Assembly (NCBI GenBank): GCA_948567375.1 | Contig: OX419760.1 | Location: 8,494,001 to 8,558,000, forward strand | DNA from: Lunularia cruciata | Taxonomy: Eukaryota > Streptophyta > Marchantiopsida > Lunulariales > Lunulariaceae | Direction: 5' to 3' | Length of the DNA: 64,000 bases | In this document: piece by piece, positions 34,671 to 43,409 of the stretch | Layout of the letters: the number at the start of each line of letters is the position of its first letter | Position numbering within the stretch: the first letter of the stretch is position 1 | Program-made: the position numbers and the translations under genes | The notes under the pieces: model-generated | Told to the model about the DNA's origin: nothing | The model's input: only the letters and a program-made list of their open reading frames with translations | Databases searched by the model: none

Positions 34671-36100
34671 TTATAGAGTTGTTGGAGAAGGACTTCATAT
34701 GACATAGTACCTCTTCTTGGGGAGCACCGGTACTATTTGTTCCAAAGAAGGATGGAGGACTTTGTTTCTGTATTGATTATTGTGGGCTCAATAAGCAAAC
34801 CGTGAAGAATGCATATCCCTTGCCTCGGATCGATGACTTAATGGATCAACTAAGTGATGATCAACTAAGTGGAGCACGTTACTTTTCCAAGTTGGATCTT
34901 TGCAGCGGCTATTGGCAAATTCCAATTGATAGAGAGGATGTGCAAAAGACTACCTTTTGCACAAGGTATGGGCATTTTGAGTGGAGAGTTCTACCTTTCT
35001 GACTCACTAATGCTCCAACTATAATACTCTGAGGACAAGAGAAGAGAGAAAATATAGATTGCACACTCAAAATTGATGCCCCCAAAGGAGCACCTTCTCT
35101 TTATTATATAGACAAAGAGGATCTCCTCCAAGGAAGCTCCACCATAGGATTAGGGACACAGATAGGTGACATGTCAGCAAGCTCCACCCTTGGATTACTT
35201 ACTTGGATGGGTGGCATGTCTGGTCTAGGTCCTATTTGGTTGGTCAAACAAGCTTTGACCAGAGGGAATCTTTTAGGGAATCTTCTTGTAGGAATCTTAG
35301 AATCATGTAAGGTACCATTGGGAAGCTCTCGACAAGACAAAGCAGGGGGGAGGGAAGGCTGACCTTTCCCATGTGTGGGGGGGGGGGGTAATCTGCACAT
35401 TTTCGAGGCCTAATTCATCTGTTTAGGCCTCCAAAATTGCCTTCAAAGATTTCAGGCATATTTTGGTTCCTACTCTATTAGTAGAAGTCCCCTTTTGGTG
35501 ATACTTCTTTCTGATCTGTTTAGTCCATCATGTGTAACATCCTTCCAAATGTTACCAAACCAATTCTCACCTTTAAATCATATGTCTAGCTATTGGTTCT
35601 AAGGTTCTCAAGTCTATTTTGATTTCTGCCCTATTAGTAGAAATACTCTTTTGGTGATACTTCTATCTTATCTATTTTGACCATCATGTATAACATCATT
35701 CTAGATGTTACCAAACCGAATTTCACATTTAGATCATATGGCTAGCTCTTGGTATTACACCAGCAGTCTTCATGGATCAGATGCATCGGGTGTTGGATGG
35801 ACTATTGGACCGGTCAGTGGTGGTGTTCTTGGATGATATCTTAATCTATAGCAAGACAGAGATAGAACACGTGAATCATGTGCGAGAAGTCCTAAGACAA
35901 CAACAACAATGGAAATTCTACTGCAAGAAGTCAAAGTGTGCCTTTTGGCAGAAGGAGGTTACCTTCTTGGGTCATAAGATCTCCTCAGAGGGGATCAAGA
36001 TGGAAAAAGAAAGATCAAGGCCCTTACTGATTGGCCTACCCCAAAGGATGCTACAGAAGTATGGGCATTCAATGGATTGGCCAATTTTTATAGGCGGTTC
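34671..36100 (+). pseudogene. Chromo-1 reverse transcriptase, split by a solo LTR
   Basis: RT fingers at 34730-35019 contain [18 protein letters not shown], where the usual Arg of the DYR motif is Cys, a CpG-decay change. [13 protein letters not shown] and [12 protein letters not shown] follow. After the solo LTR at 35020-35759, RT resumes as VFMDQMHRVLDGL. The catalytic FLDDILIYS is intact near 35828, followed by the thumb and connection (NGLANFYRRFIHYYAHVVAP across a frameshift near 36010). The solo LTR and stops make it inactive. Confidence 0.85.
35020..35759 (-). mobile_element. Chromo-2 solo LTR inside Chromo-1 RT, target CCAAC/CCAGC
   Basis: This is a 740-bp reverse LTR, almost the same as the one at 2905-3634. 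On the minus strand it reads TGTAATACCAAGAGC...GAGTATTATA. The flanks CCAAC (35015-35019) and CCAGC (35760-35764) differ by one base. Its removal rejoins the RT reading Thr-Asn-Ala-Pro...Val-Phe-Met-Asp. A G run interrupts it near 35375. Confidence 0.92.
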
Positions 36101-36620
36101 ATCCACTATTATGCTCATGTGGTTGCACCATTGACTGACCTCTTGGGAAAGAACTCGAGCTTCCATTGGAACACCAAGCATGAAGAAGCATTCCAAAAGT
36201 TGAAACATATGGTGTCTTCAAGACCCATTCTTCAACCATATGATCCTCAACTACCTTGTGTGGTTGATTTTGATGCTTCCAACTTTGCAATTGGAGCTGT
36301 GTTGCAACAAGAATTCCCAAATGGACTACATCCCATTGCCTTTGTGTCTCGCTGACTAAATACAGCTGAAAGAAATTATTCTGCTCAAGATCAAGAACAA
36401 CTTGCAATGGTATATGCCACCAAGGTATGGAGGCATTATCTTTTGGGGAAACAAGTGATCATGCAAACTGATCACAAGCCATTGTTGCAGACCTTACACC
36501 TGGAGCACATGCATGAAGAGTCAACATCATCGATGGGAAGAGCAACTTCAATTGTTCAACATCAAACTTGAGTACAAACCAAGATGGTTCCATGTCATCC
36601 TGATGCTCTATCACGACGAC
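36077..36620 (+). pseudogene. Chromo-1 RNase H
   Basis: It includes VVDFDASNFAIGAVLQQEFP (first catalytic Asp in DAS), then the Glu-containing ERNYSAQDQEQLAMVYA segment with a stop just before it, and the Asp of QTDHKPLLQTL (near 36470). A frameshift follows at about 36510 (two extra bases in the Met-His-Glu stretch). RNase H removes RNA from the RNA-DNA hybrid during replication. Confidence 0.85.
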
Positions 36621-36755
36621 CTGATTTAAAGTCTCTTCCTCTCATTGCGGCAGCAATTACGATGATGTCAATTGACCCCAAGATCCATAACGAGTTTTGG
36701 TTAGCTCTACAACAAGATCCCTTCTTCCAAATGGTATAGGGTCGTCTAACAACAG

Positions 36756-37917
36756 GTGACAAGGAGTACAACACCTTCTCCTTCAAGGAAGGCCTTCTAT
36801 TCCATGCGGACCGGATCTATGTTCCAGCCAAAGGTGATCTTCAACTTGTGCACCTTCAAGAAGCCCATGATTTACTCATCGCTGGTCACATGGGTGTGGA
36901 CAAGACCTTGGGTACCCTCCAACGTCAATGGTGGTGGCCCAACATGACACAAGATGTTCAAGAATTTGTCCGATTATGTGAGAGTTGCCAACATAACAAG
37001 GCCAGCAACCAGAAGCCGAGTGGACTCCTTCAACTGCTTACCATTCCTTCCGCTTGTTGGGAGCATGTGAGCTTGGATCTCATCACATCCTTGCCAAAGA
37101 CAAAACAAGGACACACCGCAATTGTGGTGTTTGTGGATATGCTTAGTAAGCAAATCCACTTGGCACCAACCTGTGATACCGTGGATGCTCCAACCTTAGT
37201 GCAAATCTACTTTGACAATGTCTTCAAGCATCATGGGATGCACGCGTACTCATCTCCGACCGTGATCCTCGATTTACCGGGAAGTTTTGGCAAGCACTCT
37301 TTCAGATACTCAGCACCAAGCTTGCTTTGTCCATGGCCTATCATCCTCAAACTGATGGACAAACCAAATGTGAAAATTGTACATTGGAGGATATGTTACG
37401 TGCTTTTGTCAATGTCCACTATACCAATTGGGATGAATGTCTTGCCACTGCAAAATTTGCCTACAACAATTCCAAACAGGCAAGCACCGGATTCTCTCCT
37501 TTCTTTCTCAATTTTGGCCAAGATCCACTTGTTCCAAATTCTCTTCTTGCTCCCCCTCCATCTCAAGTTCCTCATACTTCCACATTCTTGACCACTGTAT
37601 CCCAATCTCTCCAACAAGCCAAGTCTCACCTCCTTGTTGCTTAGAACCACCAAAAACAATATGCGGACCACCATCGTCATGATCTCACCTTTGAAGTTGG
37701 TGATAAAGTCATGTTATCCTCCAGTAACCTCCCTCTCCCACTTGATTCCCAAGTTCATAAACTTGCCCCTAATTGGATAGGACCCTTTGATATCACCCAA
37801 ATTGTCTCTCCTATTGCTTATCAACTTGCCTTGCCTTGTCACATGTGTATCCATCCTGTCTTTCATGTTTCCAAGTTGAAACCCTTTGTTCCTAATCCCT
37901 CTTCCTTTTCCTCTTGA
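36756..37917 (+). pseudogene. Chromo-1 integrase, one frameshift
   Basis: The HHCC zinc domain is clear: two His in HDLLIAGHMGVDKT and the Cys pair in CESCQHNKAS (36860-37010). The core begins with LDLITSLPKTKQGHT (first Asp, near 37075). A one-base loss near 37240 shifts the frame just before the second Asp (SDRDP-type). The Glu region QTDGQTKCENCTLEDMLR (37350) is in the new frame. The C-terminal GPF(D/E)I segment ([11 protein letters not shown]) lies near 37770. One further stop is near 37645. Confidence 0.88.
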
Positions 37918-37940
37918 GTCCAACCTCCCTTCTTCTTGTC

Positions 37941-38163
37941 CCTATCAATGATCATGAGGAGTATGAAGTTGATCGTATCCTTGCGCATTGCCATATTCAA
38001 CGATGCCGTCGCCAACATACGGAGTACAAGGTCCTTTAGAAAGGGTATCCCCTTCACGATGCCACCTGGGAACCTCTTTCTCACCTCCAAATGCATAGTA
38101 CGCCATCCAGGAATTTGAAGCTAGACTGGCAACGAGGACGCCACCAACTAGCGGCGGGGAATA
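37941..38163 (+). pseudogene. Chromo-1 chromodomain
   Basis: It reads EEYEVDRILAHCHIQ...HTEYKVL, then a stop where the conserved cage Trp of WKGYP should be, then KGYPLHDATWEPLSHL. This is the typical C-terminal chromodomain of plant chromoviruses, which directs integration to chromatin carrying particular histone methyl marks. The copy at 48918-54529 keeps the Trp (VLWKGYP). It is out of frame with the preceding integrase reading. Confidence 0.88.
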
Positions 38164-38589
38164 TGTAACAATATGGAGTTTAGCGACGAAGTTAGTTGGG
38201 CTTACGAAGTAGCACATAAGACAAAGTAGCCTAGAATATTCTGGAAGTATCTAGGAAGCTTCTTGGGAAGCTTCCTGGCTAGCTTAGCTTGCACCTCAAG
38301 TAGGTAGCTTCTAGAAGGAAGCTTCTAGAAGTTTCCAACTAGCTTGGCTTGCACGCCAAGTAGGCGGCTTCTAGAAGGAAGCTTCTTGAGAAGCTTCCTA
38401 GTTAACTTGGCTTGCACTCTAAGAAAATGGCTTGATGAAGCTTCTTGAGAAGCTTCTCAAGGGCCTTGTATGCTACCTATAAATACCAAAGCCAAAGCTC
38501 ATGCTAGGCATTCAGAGTCTTCACTCATTCAAGTGTCCCAATGTGAGTTTCCATTCTCCTAATTCTCTCCTCGGATTTGGTCTTTTACA
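38164..38589 (+). repeat. Chromo-1 3' LTR, 426 bp
   Basis: It reads TGTAACAATATGGAG...TCTTTTACA. The body is made of three to four diverged repeats of about 60 bp built around AAGCTTCTTGAGAAGCTT and TTAGCTTGCAC. TATAAATA is at 38478-38485, and the heat-shock-element motif is at 38318-38335. It is 59 bp longer than the 5' LTR because of one repeat unit. Confidence 0.95.
38318..38335 (+). promoter_or_regulatory. Predicted heat-shock element in the Chromo-1 3' LTR
   Basis: GAAGCTTCTAGAAGTTTC is the same perfect four-unit motif as in the 5' LTR. It is flanked by more GAAGCTTC half-sites within 100 bp. Confidence 0.6.
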
Positions 38590-38594
38590 TTGGC

Positions 38595-39222
38595 TCTCCT
38601 GCAAACATCTTATGGAAGAACACCGCTTGGTGCTTCATCACATAAGTCGTTCTCTCCTGCTTCAGGATTTCCATGAGAGCACTTATGATCCCTCTCTTGA
38701 CAAGATCTTTGTAACTCTCTACTTTGTACCCATTCTTCGTACACTTCGAAGAGAATTCATCCCTCACTTCTTGGGTTTCTGCGGCTACCACTCCCTTCCC
38801 CAAGAACGTGGCACCCTACTCCATGCCTACCTCTCTTTCGAGTACTAATCTCCAATCCGATTCCATCTAGCGAGCCGGATTTCCTCTCTTCCCCTCTTCC
38901 TTGGGGCCGTTGAGACATCTACTCTTGATTATTCAGTCATGCATCCTGGAAAGCTCACATTCCAGTTCCACGCCAAGAATGTGATCCAAAGTTGGCTTTA
39001 GACTTTGATTCTTGCGATCACATCTAACCTCCAAATTGCATGATTTCTCATTGCAAATTTGGAGTTCTTCTTTACTCCTCCCATCTTTCTTTCTTCCTCA
39101 CTGTCTCTCGGATTAGCTCTCTCAAATTCTCCTCTACACACCAACGCGTCTTCAACTCTACTTCCCTTCCCACGATCTCTTGTAGGACAACTCCTTAATG
39201 GCAAAGGAAAATTGCTTGACAT
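38595..39222 (-). pseudogene. Element A coiled-coil protein, N-terminal third (copy 3)
   Basis: The minus-strand ATG at 39222 gives the family start MSSNFPLPLRS. It is followed by the basic segment and the conserved core down to MKHQAVFFHKMFAGEP, where the Chromo-1 target duplication interrupts it. TATAAAA lies just upstream. Stops are present near 38998 and 38900. Confidence 0.78.
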
Positions 39223-39641
39223 TGCTTTGTTGTTAGCCCAATTTTTATAGAGTCGTGCCTTCTTTGTCGCTCTTCAATTCGAGTTTCTACCAAGAAATCA
39301 CACCTCTTGCATGGTCCTGTCACTGTCAAGTGTCCTTCACGTGTATGAATGCCAGTTTTTGAAAGGTCCCTTCTTGAATTTCTCGCCCTGAAGAAAAGTT
39401 GTTACATTGTCCTTGCCTCAAGTTGAGCACCCCCCAATGCGAAGACTTCTTACTTCGGGGTGTATGTTGACAGGGCAAGTCCGAGTACTTTGTCTTATGA
39501 CCCAAAGCCATGTTACCTCGGGTTTCATCCCGAAGACCCTTTTCTTTGCCTTCTTCGGCCATATAGGCGCAATCCGACTGCTTTATACACTTCTTCTTCT
39601 TCATTTCAAAAAAAAATAAAAAATGTGGGTACCACAACTCT

Positions 39642-41160
39642 CCATGTTAATATATCAATAGGGATTTTGGAAAATTGGTGTATCTCTAGTCAACTCAAAT
39701 TGAATACCAAGTCCCTTTAGAGTACCCAAATCCTTCATAATAAAGGAAAAACAACTTGTATAGCACATCAAGAACCTCCAAACTCTCCATCTTTCCTCTC
39801 TTGTAAGCTTAGGTCCAGATCTGGCTCCCAAGTATCCTCTTTAACTGATGCAAAAATGGAAGACGTCTTGACTGGTTGACACATTGGGCCCTTGGGAGCA
39901 ATAGTGTCATGCCTCCAACTACGAGAGGTCCCAACCTCAATGTGAAAAACTCCCTCCACTCTGGCTGCAAGCTTCATACGTCCTCTAGCTCCATACCAAG
40001 TAGACCATGCTCACCTGGATGGTTTCCAAGTTGACCACTCTCGCTAGTAGCCACTGGCTGTGTCCCAAGAATACCTTGTCCACTTGGTCTATCATCCCTA
40101 ACATGTGCTTGAATCCCCAATAGGCACAAAGCTCACAAGTGTCTGAGTGGTGATGCCTATCAAGCACATCCGATGGTACTCTGCCAAGCAAAGGCTCACA
40201 ATCTTGGTCAAATAGTTCTGGTCCATAGCTTGACCTAACACTTGACATTTGGATGCCTTTGACACTAATGGAAAAATAGTAATACCGGTACAAAAACCCA
40301 TTGCACGCTCTCTCACATCAACATTCGGCTCCAACAACTATTGTAACTATGAGTCCCAAACAAGTCCAAGTCCACCCTCTCAAAAAGCATGAGAGCCTAG
40401 GAAACTCATTAGTGTGGGTAGAGCATCTCGGGGGTGTCTAACTAGGTTCACCACTGCCATAGGTGACCTATCAGCCATTACCACCGTTTGAGACTAACGC
40501 CCAACATCCAAAATGTCATCAACAATGAGGTGGTCTATTTGTTGAAACTCATCATAAGAATATTGTACACCCTCTTTGGGTAACAGGTTTATCCACCAAA
40601 GACAAAGAACCCGTGATCCCACTCTGGCTGCATCCAACAACATGGTAGGTCCTATCCAAGAATGGACCTGATGTGTACTCACCACCACCCGAGTGCAAGA
40701 ATCACCCATCAAAGGAAAGTTTTCCAAAATGTAAGCTAGAGAAACGGATTGATGAACCTAGAGATGATGTAGTATCAGTAACATCTCCCAAAACACACTA
40801 GAATGGGGATCTTGAAGACCCAACATGTGTATGCCCCTAACATGGTCATCCAAAAATCCCCAAATGAATGGGACCATGTCTCTCCAAATCCTACCCCCCA
40901 ATGTCTCTTGCAACATCTTGCCAAAATCTTGCTTGTCACCCAAACATAAGAGATAATGAGCTCAGTTTGATTGATTTTTCATATTATTGCTACTACTAGA
41001 GATTGGGATGCAACAACAAAAACAGGATGGTGTTGGAGTTTGTTTGCTTGTTTGTTTGTGTATGTGTTGTTGATCATGAGCAACCACACAAAGGTACCAA
41101 GTGAGTACCACCCCAATCCAACCCCCATCCAACCAATGTCAAGGCTTGGCACCAACTAGG
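39642..41160 (-). pseudogene. PHD-gypsy gag/protease-RT linker region, decayed
   Basis: On the minus strand, 39642-39760 reads as the linker and start of RT (FELTRDTPIF-like text, parallel to 55890-55925). Upstream, 39770-40950 holds short gag-like frames, including a Cys-Glu-Leu-Cys pair near 40130 that may be a zinc knuckle. The right end (near 41145) contains TTGGTGCCAAGCC, possibly a primer site of a different tRNA type, but no LTR was recognised beyond it. Gag and primer-site calls are weak. Confidence 0.5.
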
Positions 41161-41924
41161 GATATGTTTGTAAATGACAGTTTGTTGGGGGTATTTTTAC
41201 AATGTACTAATTTTTAAGTGAACTTTTGTACACTCCTCCTTAAAAATAAACCTTAGTATTTCAAAGATGTAGAAGGATATCCAAAGAAATGATAATAGAT
41301 TAATATATGAACTAAATGAAGAACTCATTAAAACTATTAGTCTATTAAATATTTTTGCAAATCTCCAAACTTTTATTTCAATTCTAAAATAAAAATACAA
41401 CGTATGGAAGTTAATCTCTCAAGTAAGAAATAAAATATGTCACTTACTGTAATGGGAGTCTTAAATTATTATTTTGATATAAGTTTATTTCTATGAGGAA
41501 AAATGGAGGAAGGATTTGAATGAAACATTTGTTAACACTAGTAATCCATCAAAGGAATTCAAATCTCGTAACTTCTAATCAGATTGAAAGATAAAAATGC
41601 AAGGGGGAAGATATTGCCTTGCTTGAAGAAATTAACAATGATAATTACTGTAATAGTTGGACAGATAAGAAATTCTAAAATATTTTATTCCATATTTCAT
41701 TATTTTTTTAAAATAAAACAATAGATAATAAAATATAAACTAGAAACCCTGATTGAAATTAGGATGGGCACGGCGATCTTTGGATCTATTGTGACTTTTT
41801 TGCTTGTTTGCAACTCACTCCATCACTTCCACAACTACAAACTAAATTTGAAACCACAATTAATACGCAGAGGGAGGAAATAAAATTGTTGACCACTATT
41901 TAAGAACTCCTAGACGATGAAGAG

Positions 41925-41926
<2 letters not shown>
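41161..41926. other. AT-rich sequence, nothing recognisable
   Basis: No frame above 70 codons, no repeat border and no domain were found. Composition is AT-rich up to the AT microsatellite. Confidence 0.55.

Positions 41927-41980
<54 letters not shown>
41927..41980. repeat. (AT)27 microsatellite
   Basis: This is an uninterrupted AT run. It marks the sharp left edge of the CpG-richer island that starts GTCGCGGAGG at 41981. Confidence 0.97.
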
Positions 41981-41983
<3 letters not shown>

Positions 41984-42504
41984 GCGGAGGAGAGATTGTT
42001 TTTTGATGCGTTGTTGATAATTTCATTTATAATGTCGGATTATAAACGCATTACACTCACCACAGAACCGCGAAGCCACACTAACTCGTACATTTGAATC
42101 GAATGTATTGTAAATTAAAACGTAAAATTAAAGGAATACAGACTTCGAAATAGTAAAACATACGATGGTCTAATCGTACTTCGGTTTTAGTGCATATCTC
42201 TCTTAAACTCTATTGGGGCTTAGCCCCATGTTACCTTTTTTTTCCTCCCTTGTACGGCTTGATGGGGTCTTCCCATCCTTCATTTTTCCTACGCGGTCCC
42301 TTTTGCTGACTTAAACAATCAAAGAATTCAACAAACTAGTAAATTTATTCTGAAAATATCCCGATACTTCTACAGAACTTCTCTATCAACTTTCCTGAAT
42401 ACACCGTATCGCATTACAAGAACTTCTACATTTCATAAATTTAGTGTGTCCATACTCTCGCAGGCAACCTTTCAAAGAATCAGATCGAGATATCTGAAGA
42501 GATA

Positions 42505-42860
42505 GTACCATAAGCTGTCAGCAGCAAAGGCGAAATTTGATTGATTCCAGCCTACGAAATTTTTGTATCCAGTGAGTATATCGTACCAAGTTGTGGGTGT
42601 ATTGGTCACGTCAAATTCTTGTCCCAAGTACCGTACTGTTGCGATGAATTTGTTTTGAAGAAATGGTGTAGTGAAATGACATATAATACGATAAGCCGTC
42701 AGCAGCATAGGCTAAACTTGACTGATTCCACCCTACGAAATTTTTGCAGCTAGTGATAATATCATAGCAAGGTGTAGATGTTGGTCACCTCAAATTATTG
42801 TCCCTACTTGTTGCGATTGGATGTGTTTCGAAGAAAATGCTGCGATAAAATGTAATTCAA
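42505..42860. repeat. Tandem duplication of about 180 bp
   Basis: The phrase TAAGCYGTCAGCAGCAWAGG occurs at about 42511 and again at about 42691. Similarity continues through CCTACGAAATTTTTG, then GGTCAC.TCAAAT..TTGTCCC, and finally TGTTGCGAT. The two units have diverged by perhaps a fifth. On the minus strand unit 1 is open (KNFVGWNQSNFAFAADSLWY) while unit 2 has stops. Confidence 0.82.
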
Positions 42861-43010
42861 CAATACCTCATGTCTCATGTATTTATGCTCCACCGCTTAC
42901 TGACGCAATTCGATTGTCTCAACTTGGATCCCAAGCGAGTCATCGATTACATACAGTACGCATGTGCAGAATTCATGTCAGGTGCTTCCTACTCTCAGTT
43001 CTCATCAACT

Positions 43011-43409
43011 TTACAGATCACCCCCTGGTGTCAAGAACGAGATGCGGAGGTACTCTGACGATAGAGTCATAGATGTTATTTCCAAGACTTCGCGGTTGAC
43101 TTGAGTCAACCGCGAAGTTTGGTCAAGGAAGTTGCTACATAGAGTAATATGAATCTGTGCAGAAGTGTTGCATTTAAAAAGCAGATTGAGGTCAACAGAT
43201 CTTAAAACATGATAGAATAAGTCATCCGCAATTATGAAGGCTACAAGTTGCTGTTTGTTGATGAAGGTCTTCAGCTGATCGTGGTCCGCTACAGGAGAAG
43301 ATTGAGACTCTTGGATACAACCACAGTTCCTGTCGCCGAAAACATCAAATCGACGTACTATACCAAGTGGTTGACAACTTTTAACAGTCGACATCTTTAT
43401 CGTACACAC
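43011..43409 (-). CDS. Unrecognised ORF in the CpG-rich island, 132 codons
   Basis: This is the longest open frame in the island. It reads from MCTIKMSTVKSCQPLG to a stop after FLTPGGDL. The middle (DQLKTFINKQQLVAFIIADD) is protein-like in composition. The frame runs through the 32-bp palindrome at 43087. No splice sites or promoter could be assigned, so it may be an exon, a fragment or chance. Confidence 0.25.
   Translation of the reverse strand: MCTIKMSTVKSCQPLGIVRRFDVFGDRNCGCIQESQSSPVADHDQLKTFINKQQLVAFIIADDLFYHVLRSVDLNLLFKCNTSAQIHITLCSNFLDQTSRLTQVNREVLEITSMTLSSEYLRISFLTPGGDL
43087..43118. promoter_or_regulatory. 32-bp palindrome containing paired TTGACT (W-box) motifs
   Basis: The 15-bp arms (ACTTCGCGGTTGACT and its exact complement) are separated by TG. 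Each arm contains TTGACT, the core recognised by plant WRKY factors, in mirror orientation. The outer part AACCGCGAAG also occurs singly at 42066-42075. The regulatory meaning is an inference; a cruciform or inverted-duplication scar is equally possible. Confidence 0.6.

Larger units (their letters stand above)
28456..38589 (+). mobile_element. Chromo-1 full-length chromovirus, target TTGGC, with two nested insertions
   Basis: It has 5' and 3' LTRs in direct orientation, TG...CA termini and an initiator-Met-type primer site. The order is gag, PR, RT, RNase H, IN, chromodomain, with a GGCGGGGAATA-like purine tract before the 3' LTR. A perfect target duplication TTGGC lies at 28451-28455 and 38590-38594. 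It contains Element A copy 4 in gag and a Chromo-2 solo LTR in RT. Without these it would be about 5.6 kb, the same as the copy at 48918-54529. It is inserted in Element A copy 3. Confidence 0.95.
25743..39636 (-). mobile_element. Element A copy 3 (reverse), target ACTCT, split by a 10-kb Chromo-1
   Basis: On the plus strand it begins TGTGACAACCCGGC at 25743 and ends TGTGGGTACCACA at 39636. Perfect 5-bp duplications ACTCT flank it (25738-25742 and 39637-39641). With the Chromo-1 copy at 28456-38589 and its TTGGC duplication removed, the element is about 3.75 kb, close to copy 4. The two ends show no direct repeat. This is the cleanest evidence that the family inserts as a discrete unit with TG...CA termini. 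Confidence 0.93.

Noticed and set aside
35375..35390. G-run as a G-quadruplex
   Set aside because: It is a single homopolymer run inside a decayed LTR, not four separate G tracts.
41931..42228. Possible short LTR on the minus strand (TGGGGCTAAGCC...CCGCGACA) preceded by a purine tract
   Set aside because: The right end of the island shows no matching LTR, no primer site was found, and the purine tract overlaps the inverted-repeat arm. Too weak to call.
42214..42260. Helitron 3' end (GGGGC-TTA-GCCCC hairpin followed by CT..)
   Set aside because: No CTRR terminus at the right distance and no AT target context were found, and no matching 5' TC end could be proposed.
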